DNA of 64,000 bases from Rana temporaria. Taxonomy: Eukaryota > Chordata > Amphibia > Anura > Ranidae. The notes below the pieces were generated by a model that saw nothing but the letters and a program-made list of their open reading frames with translations, made no database searches and was not told where the DNA came from. Below, one piece after another: positions 22,377-34,509 of this stretch (positions are counted from its first letter, which is position 1; the number at the start of each line of letters is the position of its first letter). The DNA lies in assembly GCF_905171775.1 (NCBI RefSeq), contig NC_053494.1, positions 49,696,511 through 49,760,510 on the forward strand. The letters are read 5' to 3'. Made by a program: the position numbers and the translations under genes.

Positions 22377-22452
22377 AAAAGGTGTTTTGTTCAGACATTG
22401 TGCACAACATAGTGCATATAAGGCATAAAAACTGCAGTTTAAAATTAAAAGT

Positions 22453-22680
22453 CTAAGGCCCCGTACACACGAGGAGACATGTCCGATGAAAACGGTCTGC
22501 GAACCGCTTTCATCGGACATGTCTCCTGGGAGCTTTTGGTCTGATGTGTGTACACACCATCAGACCAAAATCTCCGCGGACAGAGAACGCGGTGATGTAG
22601 AAGACACCGACATTCTCAAACACGGAAGTGCAATGCTTCCACGCATGCGTTGAATCAATGAGACTGGGCATGGGCTGGGC
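22453..22680. repeat. Partial GTACACACGA-type MITE with hairpin
   Basis: Left end AAGGCCCCGTACACACGAGG, followed by a hairpin whose arms (GGAGACATGTCCGATG and inverse) lie at 22,474-22,535. A second short inverted repeat (TTTTGGTCTGATG) follows. The distal end is not recognisable. The copy in unit 2 begins near 25,697. Confidence 0.6.
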
Positions 22681-22819
22681 ATGTAATAGAACAATATATT
22701 ACAACTGATTGTGTAATAATAAACAAAATGCCAAAAACATGGTACATATTGGTGACTAAAGATATATTAAATGAATAATGTGAAAAAAAAAAAATAGTCT
22801 CCATTCTGGAGAGTTCTCT

Positions 22820-23362
22820 AATGCCGCATACAGACGATCGGACATTCCAACAACAAAACCGTGGATTTTTTTCCGATGGATTTTGGCTCAAACTTGTCTT
22901 GCATACACACGCACCAATGTTGTCGGAAATTCTGACTGCCAAGAATGCGGTCACGTACAACACTTACAACTGCACTATTAAAGGGAAGTTCAATACCAAT
23001 CGTGTTAGTAGAAGTTTGGTGAGAGACGACTTTTCAGCCTCGTGCTTTTCAGTCCGTTACAGTATGACGAATGTGCTATCTCCATTACGAACGCTAGTTT
23101 TACCAGACAGAGCGCTTCCGTCTCATACTTAATTCAGAGCATGCGTGGAACTTTGTGCATCGGAATTGTCTACACACGATCGGAATTTACGTGAACAGAT
23201 TTTGTTGTCAGGAAAATTTGAGAACCAGCTCTCAAATTTTTGTTGTCGGAAATTCTGACAAAAAATGTCTGATGGGGCCTACACACAGTTGGAATTTCAG
23301 ACCAACTACTCCCATCAAACATTTTTTTGTAGGAAATTCCGAGCGTGTGTACGTGGCATAAC
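22820..23362. mobile_element. MITE with ATGCCGCATACAGACGATCGGA ends (unit 1)
   Basis: Inverted ends ATGCCGCATACAGACGATCG and ATGCCACGTACACACGCTCG enclose about 540 bp rich in TTGTCGGAAATTCTGAC motifs. Non-coding. ORFs here read only repeat sequence. Copied at 26,063-26,605. Confidence 0.8.
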
Positions 23363-24005
23363 TTTGAGATTACTTCACCAGGTTGCAACAAGCTTACCAA
23401 CAAGAGAATTAATTTCAGAATTGCAGGAGAAAAACACACTCCCAAAAGGCAAGAGCTTGACAGGGTGAGCCTATGAATAGGACAGCTGAGATGATGCCTC
23501 CCTATTTTCGTCTGTCTCGATAGCCATCCCTACTTTTCAATACACACCCTCAATGTTGGCTATGCAAAAAGTAGATAACTGCACTAAGTATCACCAAAAT
23601 GTACAGTAAACAAATAATAATACAGCAGCTGCTCTCACAAAAATATCTAAATACAAAATATGTTCAAACTATAATCCAAATTGTGTTGCACTTCCCCTTT
23701 AAATAATACACTTATTGCGTAATGACAGTTAAAAAAAATGACTACATATATAAGTGTGCAAATTGTTATAACAACATTAAAACAGTATGGAAAAACTCTT
23801 AACAAAAGTCAAAATGTAGTGAATGTGAAAATGTCAGCAACGTTCACAGTTGACAACGTTAGTGTCTCCATCATCACAAAAAATCAACCTCTTACCAAAA
23901 GCTAAGAACCCTGATGAAGATTATAAGCACGTGTAAAGAGTCCTAAAGAACCACTGCATAGGCCACTATACTAAAATGGTAATTTGTCCCCTGAAGCTTT
24001 CTTAA

Positions 24006-24508
24006 AGCGGTAGTTCACCCTGACCCACATGATGTTACCATCGAGACAGGCATTGTAGCGCGAGCTACAGTATGCCTGTCCCGATTTTTTTAACCCCGTA
24101 CTCACCTCGTAGTCGTCCATCGTAGATTTCGGCTCCCGCGGGGAATGGGCGTGCCTATGGAGAGGGAGGATGATTGACGGCCGGCCCTGGCACGTCACTC
24201 TCCCCGAAGACAGCCGGAGTAGGTCTCGGCTCTTCACGGCGCGTGCGCACAGGCTATGCGCACGCGTCGTGAAGACCAAGCCTATTTCGGCTATTTCCGG
24301 AGAAGCGTGACGCGCCAGAGCCGGCCGTCAATCATCCTCCGTCTCCAGAGGCACGCCCATTCCCCGGTATCTTCGATGGACGACTACAAGGTGAGTATGG
24401 GGGGAAAAAATTCGGGACAGGCATACTGTAGCTCGCGCTACAGTGCCTGATTTAAAGGTAAAAGAAAAATTTTTTTTTTTTTTCCTGTCGATAGGGTGAA
24501 CCCCCGCT
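24006..24508. mobile_element. Palindromic TTAA-type MITE (unit 1)
   Basis: Flanked by TTAA (24,002-24,005; 24,509-24,512) with ends AGCGGTAGTTCACCCT/AGGGTGAACCCCCGCT. Its arms are long, including GACAGGCAT...GTAGCGCGAGCTACAG and the inverse, and centre on about 24,250. The element at 51,554-52,146 has the same ends. Copied at 27,249-27,751. Confidence 0.85.
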
Positions 24509-24766
24509 TTAATAGAGACTAGCCCTTAACAGAGGTTAGCCTGCTAGTGCTGCCTAACATGTTTTATCACAAATGGACATGCATCGGCCACTGACTACAG
24601 CTGTTTGTGATAAAATGTGTAGGGTGGAAATAGCAGGCTGACATCATCACGCATGCTGATAGGCAGCACTGTGGAGTTTGTTTCTATGCTGTGTACATGT
24701 GTTTTATTGTGAGTACCCAGGCATATTTTTTATAAAATTTTACTCAGCTGGATTACACTATGTGCC

Positions 24767-25186
24767 TGTCAGAAACCATGAATCAGACCGAGACAGAAGT
24801 ACAGTTAAACCACACTTATTTAATAATAAAAATAAAAAGATAAACAGAGTAAGCATAGTCAAAACTTAGCCAGAGTTCAGGAACTGGATCAGATAGTCAT
24901 CCAAGCCAATTATCAGAGAGCCAGAGATAAACGTAGTAGAACAGCAAGCAGGATCTGGAGCCAGAAGGAACGTCAGCCATGCAAGTCTTCAACAGGAATG
25001 CAGGAGATCTCTGTGATGTTGACCAAGGCAAAGGCAGAGATCAACTGAGCTGGACGGCTTAAGTAGGCAGGACTGACAAGCAGGATATCATCGACATGTG
25101 AGTCACTGTGGAGAGATAGGAGCTGGCAATTAGCCGACAGCTGAGCTGCCAGCTCAGAGAAGGAAGGGCAGAGCCCAGCCCTGACA
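24767..25186 (-). repeat. Solo LTR (unit 1)
   Basis: 420-bp segment with TGTCAG...CTGACA ends and near-matching 5-bp flanks GTGCC/GTTCC. The minus strand begins TGTCAGGGCTGGGCTC, suggesting a minus-strand gypsy-type LTR without an internal region. Copied at 28,010-28,429. Confidence 0.6.
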
Positions 25187-26062
25187 GTTCCTGTTCTATC
25201 TTCCACGGGTTTTACAATGATATTACTGTGGAGGTTATTTTTTCCTTGAACTATAGTGGCTTATGTGGTGAATCCTCTGGACGTTCTATACATTCAGAAT
25301 CTATGACCTCTATTAGGGGCTTCACCTTCAGAATGTTATTGACCCTTTGAGTATTGTGGCCTATGTGGTGGTTCCTCAAGAATGGCTTCCAAGACAAGAC
25401 AATACTTCAATTAGTACTACTTTGGTTCTTTCCTGTATTCATTGGTTTATCATTTCAGTCAGAATGAAGAATAATAGTTACAAAGCCTTCTAACCATAAA
25501 TTGCTTTCACCATTGTATAAACTTGGCTGGTCACTTGTAAAAAATTCCAAACACAATTTTTTCCCTTCTCTTTTCAGAATTTCTTTTACAAATCTGTTGG
25601 ATTTATAAATGAAAATGCTTAAAAGGTGTTTTGTTCAGACATTGTGCACAACATAGTGCATATAAGGCATAAAAACTGCAGTTTAAAATTAAAAGTCTAA
25701 GGCCCCGTACACACGAGGAGACATGTCCGATGAAAACGGTCTGCGAACCGCTTTCATCGGACATGTCTCCTGGGAGCTTTTGGTCTGATGTGTGTACACA
25801 CCATCAGACCAAAATCTCCGCGGACAGAGAACGCGGTGATGTAGAAGACACCGACATTCTCAAACACGGAAGTGCAATGCTTCCACGCATGCGTTGAATC
25901 AATGAGACTGGGCATGGGCTGGGCATGTAATAGAACAATATATTACAACTGATTGTGTAATAATAAACAAAATGCCAAAAACATGGTACATATTGGTGAC
26001 TAAAGATATATTAAATGAATAATGTGAAAAAAAAAAATAGTCTCCATTCTGGAGAGTTCTCT

Positions 26063-26605
26063 AATGCCGCATACAGACGATCGGACATTCCAACAACAAA
26101 ACCGTGGATTTTTTTCCGATGGATTTTGGCTCAAACTTGTCTTGCATACACACGCACCAATGTTGTCGGAAATTCTGACTGCCAAGAATGCGGTCACGTA
26201 CAACACTTACAACTGCACTATTAAAGGGAAGTTCAATACCAATCGTGTTAGTAGAAGTTTGGTGAGAGACGACTTTTCAGCCTCGTGCTTTTCAGTCCGT
26301 TACAGTATGACGAATGTGCTATCTCCATTACGAACGCTAGTTTTACCAGACAGAGCGCTTCCGTCTCATACTTAATTCAGAGCATGCGTGGAACTTTGTG
26401 CATCGGAATTGTCTACACACGATCGGAATTTACGTGAACAGATTTTGTTGTCAGGAAAATTTGAGAACCAGCTCTCAAATTTTTGTTGTCGGAAATTCTG
26501 ACAAAAAATGTCTGATGGGGCCTACACACAGTTGGAATTTCAGACCAACTACTCCCATCAAACATTTTTTTGTAGGAAATTCCGAGCGTGTGTACGTGGC
26601 ATAAC
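26063..26605. mobile_element. MITE, second copy within unit 2
   Basis: Duplicate of 22,820-23,362 carried by the tandem duplication, not an independent insertion. Confidence 0.8.
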
Positions 26606-27248
26606 TTTGAGATTACTTCACCAGGTTGCAACAAGCTTACCAACAAGAGAATTAATTTCAGAATTGCAGGAGAAAAACACACTCCCAAAAGGCAAGAGCT
26701 TGACAGGGTGAGCCTATGAATAGGACAGCTGAGATGATGCCTCCCTATTTTCGTCTGTCTCGATAGCCATCCCTACTTTTCAATACACACCCTCAATGTT
26801 GGCTATGCAAAAAGTAGATAACTGCACTAAGTATCACCAAAATGTACAGTAAACAAATAATAATACAGCAGCTGCTCTCACAAAAATATCTAAATACAAA
26901 ATATGTTCAAACTATAATCCAAATTGTGTTGCACTTCCCCTTTAAATAATACACTTATTGCGTAATGACAGTTAAAAAAAATGACTACATATATAAGTGT
27001 GCAAATTGTTATAACAACATTAAAACAGTATGGAAAAACTCTTAACAAAAGTCAAAATGTAGTGAATGTGAAAATGTCAGCAACGTTCACAGTTGACAAC
27101 GTTAGTGTCTCCATCATCACAAAAAATCAACCTCTTACCAAAAGCTAAGAACCCTGATGAAGATTATAAGCACGTGTAAAGAGTCCTAAAGAACCACTGC
27201 ATAGGCCACTATACTAAAATGGTAATTTGTCCCCTGAAGCTTTCTTAA

Positions 27249-27751
27249 AGCGGTAGTTCACCCTGACCCACATGATGTTACCATCGAGACAGGCATTGTA
27301 GCGCGAGCTACAGTATGCCTGTCCCGATTTTTTTAACCCCGTACTCACCTCGTAGTCGTCCATCGTAGATTTCGGCTCCCGCGGGGAATGGGCGTGCCTA
27401 TGGAGAGGGAGGATGATTGACGGCCGGCCCTGGCACGTCACTCTCCCCGAAGACAGCCGGAGTAGGTCTCGGCTCTTCACGGCGCGTGCGCACAGGCTAT
27501 GCGCACGCGTCGTGAAGACCAAGCCTATTTCGGCTATTTCCGGAGAAGCGTGACGCGCCAGAGCCGGCCGTCAATCATCCTCCGTCTCCAGAGGCACGCC
27601 CATTCCCCGGTATCTTCGATGGACGACTACAAGGTGAGTATGGGGGGAAAAAATTCGGGACAGGCATACTGTAGCTCGCGCTACAGTGCCTGATTTAAAG
27701 GTAAAAGAAAATTTTTTTTTTTTTTTCCTGTCGATAGGGTGAACCCCCGCT
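27249..27751. mobile_element. Palindromic TTAA-type MITE, second copy
   Basis: Duplicate of 24,006-24,508 within unit 2. Confidence 0.85.
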
Positions 27752-28009
27752 TTAATAGAGACTAGCCCTTAACAGAGGTTAGCCTGCTAGTGCTGCCTAA
27801 CATGTTTTATCACAAATGGACATGCATCGGCCACTGACTACAGCTGTTTGTGATAAAATGTGTAGGGTGGAAATAGCAGGCTGACATCATCACGCATGCT
27901 GATAGGCAGCACTGTGGAGTTTGTTTCTATGCTGTGTACATGTGTTTTATTGTGAGTACCCAGGCATATTTTTTATAAAATTTTACTCAGCTGGATTACA
28001 CTATGTGCC

Positions 28010-28429
28010 TGTCAGAAACCATGAATCAGACCGAGACAGAAGTACAGTTAAACCACACTTATTTAATAATAAAAATAAAAAGATAAACAGAGTAAGCATA
28101 GTCAAAACTTAGCCAGAGTTCAGGAACTGGATCAGATAGTCATCCAAGCCAATTATCAGAGAGCCAGAGATAAACGTAGTAGAACAGCAAGCAGGATCTG
28201 GAGCCAGAAGGAACGTCAGCCATGCAAGTCTTCAACAGGAATGCAGGAGATCTCTGTGATGTTGACCAAGGCAAAGGCAGAGATCAACTGAGCTGGACGG
28301 CTTAAGTAGGCAGGACTGACAAGCAGGATATCATCGACATGTGAGTCACTGTGGAGAGATAGGAGCTGGCAATTAGCCGACAGCTGAGCTGCCAGCTCAG
28401 AGAAGGAAGGGCAGAGCCCAGCCCTGACA
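28010..28429 (-). repeat. Solo LTR, second copy
   Basis: Duplicate of 24,767-25,186 within unit 2. Confidence 0.6.
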
Positions 28430-28863
28430 GTTCCTGTTCTATCTTCCACGGGTTTTACAATGATATTACTGTGGAGGTTATTTTTTCCTTGAACTATAGT
28501 GGCTTATGTGGTGAATCCTCTGGACGTTCTATACATTCAGAATCTATGACCTCTATTAGGGGCTTCACCTTCAGAATGTTATTGACCCTTTGAGTATTGT
28601 GGCCTATGTGGTGGTTCCTCAAGAATGGCTTCCAAGACAAGACAATACTTCAATTAGTACTACTTTGGTTCTTTCCTGTATTCATTGGTTTATCATTTCA
28701 GTCAGAATGAAGAATAATAGTTACAAAGCCTTCTAACCATAAATTGCTTTCACCATTGTATAAACTTGGCTGGTCACTTGTAAAAAATTCCAAACACAAT
28801 TTTTTCCCTTCTCTTTTCAGAATTTCTTTTGCAAATCTGTTGGATTTATAAATGAAAATGCTT

Positions 28864-29502
28864 CAGGTCACAAAACACTAAAAACTGGAAGTTATCAACA
28901 AGATACAATTCTGTTATTTTTCATGAATCTAAAAACATACATTTAAATTTAGTAGTAAGTCCAGGTTTAGTTCCTCTTTTAGAGTGTACAACAGCTGAAT
29001 AGTTTTGCTATTCCAATAGACAAGACCTAGGGATGTATGTAAAAAAAATCTCATTTGGCCTGTAAATCTACCCATGTATTTAGTGTGTGAGAATGTCGAC
29101 AAAATTGAATAATACTAGGCTATGTGGTATATTGTAATTCATAAGAATAGCATGAACCAGAAAAATATTGAATTATGGCCACTGGATGAAGGTAATGATC
29201 ATAATAAATAGATAAATATTTATTTTTTATGATTTGATTTTACAGCCATTTGCACATAACAAATGTACATACAGTTTCGCAGTACGAATAGCTCTTCATT
29301 TTTTTTCTAAATACACCCCCTAATGTTTAAAATTATTAGCCAGCGCCAACACCAGGTGGTCTAATCTCAACAGGTAAAAAAATATATATTCATTCCGTAT
29401 AGATAATATACAGCATTAGAAGAAGTGTACTAAATAAAACAATATACCTGTATGTGAGGTCCATATAGGTCTTATTTATAATGTAAGAAAATAATATGTA
29501 TA
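28864..29502. other. AT-rich spacer, nothing recognised
   Basis: No credible ORF or element boundary. Confidence 0.5.
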
Positions 29503-29839
29503 CAGTAAAACCTTGGTTTTGCGAGCATAATTCATTCCAGAAACATGCTTGTAATCCAAAGCACTTGTATATCAAAGCATTTTTTTACAGGGTATAAAAG
29601 AGAAGAGAAGCACCTCTAAGTGTAGCAATAAGTTTCTAAATGTTGTACCTTTATTAAATGTAACCATATTGCTACACTTAGAGGCTCCTCTCTTCTTTTT
29701 TATACTCAGTTGTGACATGACGCTACTCTTATATCAAGACATTGCTTGTATATCAAGGCAAAATGTACAGTATTAAAAAATGTTGCTTGTCTTGCAAAAC
29801 GCTCTCAAACCAAGTTACTCTCAAACCAAGGTTTTACTG
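29503..29839. mobile_element. pogo/Tigger-like MITE
   Basis: Inverted ends CAGTAAAACCTTGGTTTTGC and CAGTAAAACCTTGGTTTGAG, flanked by TA on both sides as for mariner/pogo elements. A second inner inverted repeat (CACCTCTAAGTGTAGCAATA and inverse) at about 29,592-29,706 forms a stem and may be a separate element nested inside. Non-coding. Confidence 0.85.
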
Positions 29840-30749
29840 TATACAGTATTTGTTTTATTTTTTTAAATTAGGTTATAGACACTATTGTCACATGTTTATA
29901 CATGTGTTTCCTTTTTAAATTTTCCTTTCATAACTTAACAAAGTAGACGATCATGTTTAGGATCAGCTCTGTACAAAAATACTGTATATTCTAAACGTTA
30001 AACTGTTAAAATTCTTGAATCTGTTATGGTATTATGGATCAAGTTAAATGTGCAATTAAACATGCTAGACAGATGGCATCTGCTTAGAGTATTAATACAA
30101 ACTAATGATATGCATAAAAATAGATATAATTTCTTGCTAATTGCTGTCTATCTTAAAATGAATAGGTTTTCCAGTAATCATTTTTGTGTCAATGGCAACT
30201 GTCCTTAGGATGAGATTTGTATAGGCTGCACAGACATGGGTTTTGTATTTATATATGAAAATCCAGGTAAACACTTAATTTGCCATTTTGTTCAACCAGT
30301 CCTGAAGTTTAGGAAAGTGGGAAAAATAGCAGAAGACCCATTAGGTTACCTTATTGGTATTTCTTGGTATTAAAGCAAAATAACTTTAAACATAAATGTC
30401 AGCACTAAAATAATAATACATAGAATAGTGCTAGCAATAGGTAAGCATACAAAAAAAAAATATTTAACAGTAATAAAGGTGCAGCGCCTTAATATAGAAA
30501 CAGCAAATTAAATAATCAAGTAACTAATAATGTGCATAAAAACATGAAAGCAAAAATCACATACAAAACATGCATAAATAAACAAAAAAATTCCTTTAAC
30601 TCCAGAACTTTCTGTGTATTGCTTCCACCATCCAAAAAACAGGACACCACAAACAGCTGATGGTAAGACCGCACTCTCCACCTCACAAACTGACAAAGCA
30701 GCTAGTCCCGCTTTTAGAATTTACAATATCAGCTTCTACTCTATGGACC
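29840..30749. other. AT-rich spacer, nothing recognised
   Basis: No repeat ends or credible coding sequence seen. Confidence 0.5.
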
Positions 30750-30753
30750 TTAA

Positions 30754-31179
30754 AGCGGAGTTCCACCCTAAAAATTTACTTTCTATTAACAGCTTGCCTT
30801 TAATGTAAAAAACTCACTTCTGTCTGGCTGTTACTAGGCACATTTCGTAATCTGCCTAGTTCCTGGTTCTAGGTGGTTCTACTTCCTGTCCTAAGACCCC
30901 ATTGCCTCCTGGGAAATGATGACACTCATTTCCCAGGAGTCTCTGGGCATTACTGTGCCTAAAAATCGCCCAGCATGCACCTCTCCCTGAAAACCAGGAA
31001 GAAAAAGGAACTGGGCTTCACATGCCACACATATGATGGATATGGCCACAACATGAGCTGGAGGATATAATGCCTGTTTGCAATGATTTCTGGAACGATT
31101 GGGGAGCTATATGTTTTAAGGACTATCTAATGTGATTAATTGTAGCTTGCAAAAAAAAATTATGTCTGGAACCCCCTCT
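30754..31179. mobile_element. TTAA-type MITE (AGCGGAGTTCCACCC family)
   Basis: Between TTAA 30,750-30,753 and TTAA 31,180-31,183. Ends AGCGGAGTTCCACCC and GGAACCCCCTCT are imperfect inverted repeats related to those at 24,006 and 51,554. A central hairpin (TCCTGGGAAATGA/TCATTTCCCAGGA) lies at 30,907-30,940. Its right TTAA is also the left TTAA of the next element. Confidence 0.8.
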
Positions 31180-31183
31180 TTAA

Positions 31184-32107
31184 CCACTTGCCTACTGTGC
31201 ACATACACCCCCTTCCTGCCCAGACAACATTTTAGCTTCTGGCACTGTGTCGCTTTAACTGACAATTGAGAGGTTGTGCGATGTGGCTCCCAAACAAATT
31301 TGACGTCTTTTTTTCTCACAAATAGAACTTTCTTTTAGTGGTATTTGATCGCCTGTGCGGTTTTTATTTTTTGGGCTATAAACAAAAAAAGAGCATACAT
31401 TTTGAAAAAAAAACACAATATTTTTTACTTTTTGCTATAATAAATATCCATTTTTTTTAAAAAAAAATATTTTTTATCTCAGTTTAGGCCGATACGTATT
31501 CTTCTACATATTTTTGGTAAAAAAATAAAAATAAATAATAAAATCGCAATAACCGTATAGTGACTGGTTTGCGCAAAAGTTATATTGCCTACAAAATAGG
31601 GAACATAATTATGATTTTTTTTCTTGATTTTTTTTTACTAGGAATGGCGGCAATCTGTGATTTTTTTTCGGGACTGCGACACTATAGCGGACACATCGGA
31701 CACTTTTGACACATTTTTGGGACCATTCACATTTATACAGTGAACAGTGCTATAAATATGCATTGATTACTGTATAAATGTGACTGGCAGGGAAGGGGTT
31801 AGCCACTAGGGGGCGGGGAAGGGGTTAAATTTGTAGCCTAGTGGGTGTTCTAACTATAGGGGGAGGGGGGTGACTGGGGGAGGTGACCGATCTGTGTCCC
31901 TATGTACAAGGGACACAGCATCGGTATCCTCTCCCTGACAGGACGTGGATCTCTGTGTTTACACACAGAGATCCACGGTCCTGCTCAGTTACTGGGCATG
32001 CGCATTGTGTTCCCAGTAACGCGACACGTTACTAGTCATATGACGTCCTGGCAGAACAATAGGGTATTCCGCTCGCCGTCATTTGATGGTGTGCGGTTGC
32101 CAAGTAG
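31184..32107 (-). mobile_element. TTAA-type MITE family, copy B
   Basis: Opposite orientation to copy A. Ends CCACTTGCC and CCAAGTAG are inverted, between TTAA 31,180-31,183 and TTAA 32,108-32,111. It contains CCGATACGTATTCTTCTACA (31,488-31,507), the CTATAAATATGCATTGATTA stem and GTGTTTACACACAGAG hairpin. Both target sites are shared with neighbouring elements. Confidence 0.85.
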
Positions 32108-32111
32108 TTAA

Positions 32112-32466
32112 AAGGGGTTGTAAAGGTTTGTCTTTTATTTTCTAAATTGTTCCTTTAAGCTAGTGCATTGTTGGTTTAATTACCTCTTCCTTCGATTTCC
32201 CTTCTAAATGTTTTTTTTCATTATTTGAATTTATCACTTCCTGTTTCTCCTCAGTAAGCTTTCCCCCATCATCCGAGGGGTGGAAAGTAATTTAGAACAG
32301 CTTACTGAACAGCTTACTGAGGAGGAACAGGAAGTGAGAAATCCAGACAAAGAAAACAAAGAAAAAAAAACATTTAGGGAAATGGAAGGAAAAGGTAAGT
32401 GAACCAACAATGCATTAGCTTAAAGTAACCTATTCATAAAATAAAAAACAAACCTTTACAACCCCT
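32112..32466. mobile_element. TTAA-type foldback MITE (AGGGGTTGTAAAGGTTTG family)
   Basis: Between TTAA 32,108-32,111 and 32,467-32,470. Long arms: AAGGGGTTGTAAAGGTTTGT on the left and its inverse at the right, continuing into CAGTAAGCT...AGCTTACTGA at the centre. Partial relatives lie at 55,325-55,466 and 59,369-59,685. Confidence 0.85.
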
Positions 32467-32470
32467 TTAA

Positions 32471-33750
32471 GTTCCATCCATCCACCTGAGGTCCTCTGAC
32501 TTTAGCAGCAGCAGCCCACCACTGAGGAAGATTTGAAAAAAAATCACAATCCCACTAGATGGAAAAGAAAAGCTCACGCAAGGATATCAAAACCAGCCAG
32601 ATAATGTAGTAATTTATTATTGATGCATAAAAAACACATAATAACTGTTTAAAAAATCCAGATGCCAAGTAGTTAAAACATTTTACAGCAGTGCACTTAC
32701 TCAGATGGCTGCCATTTCCGAAACTGTGACATCAGCATCTAGCACCACCCCCGAATATCCATGTTTTGGGGGTCCAAAAATGCCCTCTTCAGCTTCTGAC
32801 AAGGTCTGTGCGTGTAATCACACTAGAAGAAATACCAGCTTACTTCTAGTCTATTTCTTTGCATTGTGCTCAATCAAGCACCGATGAAGATGGTGTTTTT
32901 GTACCCTCAAAATGCATTGAATACTCTTTGGATTGTCCTCCTGATTTTTACTGGAATAAAGTTGTATCCGGGCCTCTTAGTGATGGTGAGGCATTTCAGT
33001 TTCCATTTTTTACAGTCCTGACATTTCCAGACTCTGAACGGATAGCATAGATAGACATCTGACCTAACTTACTTCTACTGTCATGAAGCAATGCAGCCTG
33101 GACACCTCCCTGCCCTCAGCCTGTGACTGGACAGTGAACATGTTTTTTGTCAGTACATGTGCATGCAGGAGAGATTTTAAGGCCCGAAGGTATGCTTTAC
33201 TGTTTTGAGAGGATAAAATAGAACTCGCTTAATTAAGTATTAGTTAATTAATATCATCAGTAGCACTCAGATTGTTTTCTCTTGTAGCTGTCCTTGTTGA
33301 CCCTTGTCGGTATAAATGTCCAACATTTTGCTATGCATTTTTAGATTTGTAATTAACCCTTTATTTTTTGTTCTGTATTACTTTCTGAAGCAATCTACTG
33401 CTAGCCTATATTGTCACATATGTTTCGCTAAAGAATCTTATTTACAGTTGGAATTTATTGTAGATCTTAAAAAAATAAATAAACATGGGGAATTGGAGTT
33501 GAATCTATTTAGCAAGGGGTGTTGGTTGTGCTTGGTGATTTGTCCCCGACAGCTCTACCACAATCAGAAGCGAATCTAGTGAAAATGGCACCTATGGCAA
33601 GCACTGAAACTGCGCCCTTGTCAAAACATTTGAAACCCATCTTTCAGATAACCAGGGACACGTCGGAGACAGAGAGGGACATTGGGGACCACTGGCGGCT
33701 GGTGCTGAAAATTTTTGGGGGGGCGCAAACAAACTGAAAAGAAAAACATC
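32471..33750. repeat. Spacer with a decayed hammerhead-like segment
   Basis: No gene. Near 32,870-32,915 the plus strand has ACCGATGAAGATGG and later CAAAATGCATTGA, which look like CTGATGA and GAAACGCGTTGA with CpG-type decay; a GGAATAAAG follows. Pairing is not preserved, so it is only a possible relic. The rest is AT-rich with no element ends. Confidence 0.35.
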
Positions 33751-34375
33751 AATTGCCGCCACTGTGCCCATCAATTGCCGCCACTGTGCCCATCATTTGC
33801 AGCCACTGTGCCATCAATTGCCGCCACTGTGACCATCAAACGCACCTAATTTACCCATCAAAAGCCCTTCTCATTAAACAGTACACATTCAGTGAAAGTT
33901 AATGCACTGCAAAGTTTACTGAATGTGGACTGTTTAATGAGCTTATTGCACAAATCACTTTATTACACTTTATTAATGATATCTATGGCTATGCATATTT
34001 ATAATTTATTTAATCCATATTAAGCACTATATCACGTCCCATTCCCCGCTCTGGGGATAAGATAATGCCGCACAGAGGAAGGTAGGCGAAGCATTAGGCT
34101 CCGCCTCCACCACTGTTAGACTACCCTACGTGGATCCGGTCTGGCCAGTCATCGGCCGTCTTGGTTGCCCCTGTCACTCCCCTCCCCAGGCAGAAGGAGA
34201 AATATTAGCAATTGCTGTGCCGGTGCCCTGCGGGAGCTACATTAGTGCGGAGGGGGCCGCGGGAGGACGGGTGTTTTTTGTTTTTTAAGCAGGGTGGTGG
34301 CTTTTTGCAGCCCCTCTTCCCATGGCGCCCATGGCACTTGTCATGGCTGCCATACCGTAGATACGCCTCTGACCA
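33686..34375. repeat. Possible hAT-type composite repeat
   Basis: The left CACTGGCGGCTGGTG and the inverse of the right end, CAGAGGCGTATCTACGG, have hAT-style sequence, but the 8-bp flanks do not match, so two different elements may be joined. A foldback around 33,866-33,950 (CATTAAACAGT.../ACTGTTTAATG) and the minisatellite lie inside. Confidence 0.35.
33751..33838. repeat. 22-bp minisatellite
   Basis: About four imperfect copies of ATCAATTGCCGCCACTGTGC. It lies within a low-complexity segment of a probable composite repeat (33,686-34,375). Confidence 0.85.
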
Positions 34376-34509
34376 CAATTTAGATGCCCCCCAAGAGGCA
34401 ATGGCCTTCTCAAGTGAGAAATCCAAGTGAAAGCAATAATAAGAGCACCAAACAGTCATAGTTACATAGTTACATAGTTTGAAAAATAACATAATGCATT
34501 GAACCAATT

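Larger units (their letters stand above)
22377..25620. repeat. 3.24-kb tandem duplication, unit 1
   Basis: This unit is repeated immediately at 25,621-28,863. I noticed only homopolymer length changes (A run near 22,790, A/T run near 24,470) and one A/G change near 25,589, so identity is above 99.5%. The junction is clean; two T bases may be shared microhomology. The unit contains two GTACACACGA-type MITEs, a TTAA palindrome and a solo LTR, and no gene. Confidence 0.95.
25621..28863. repeat. 3.24-kb tandem duplication, unit 2
   Basis: Second unit, offset 3,244 then 3,243 bp from the first. It ends at AATGAAAATGCTT where the preceding unit continues into this one, after which flanking DNA (CAGGTCACAAAAC) follows. 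Contents as in unit 1. Either a very recent duplication or an assembly duplication of two haplotypes. Confidence 0.95.

Noticed and set aside
22821..23132. 103-codon ORF identical in both tandem units
   Set aside because: It lies inside a MITE and its duplication is explained by the tandem repeat; no protein-like features.
23890..23945. CTGATGAAGATTATAAGCACGTG as a hammerhead (also in unit 2, 27,132-27,187)
   Set aside because: The first core strand matches, but no GAAA box or closing stem I is present, so it is not distinguishable from chance.
33751..33838. Repeat array as a CRISPR
   Set aside because: Units are contiguous without unique spacers and the genome is eukaryotic; a simple minisatellite.
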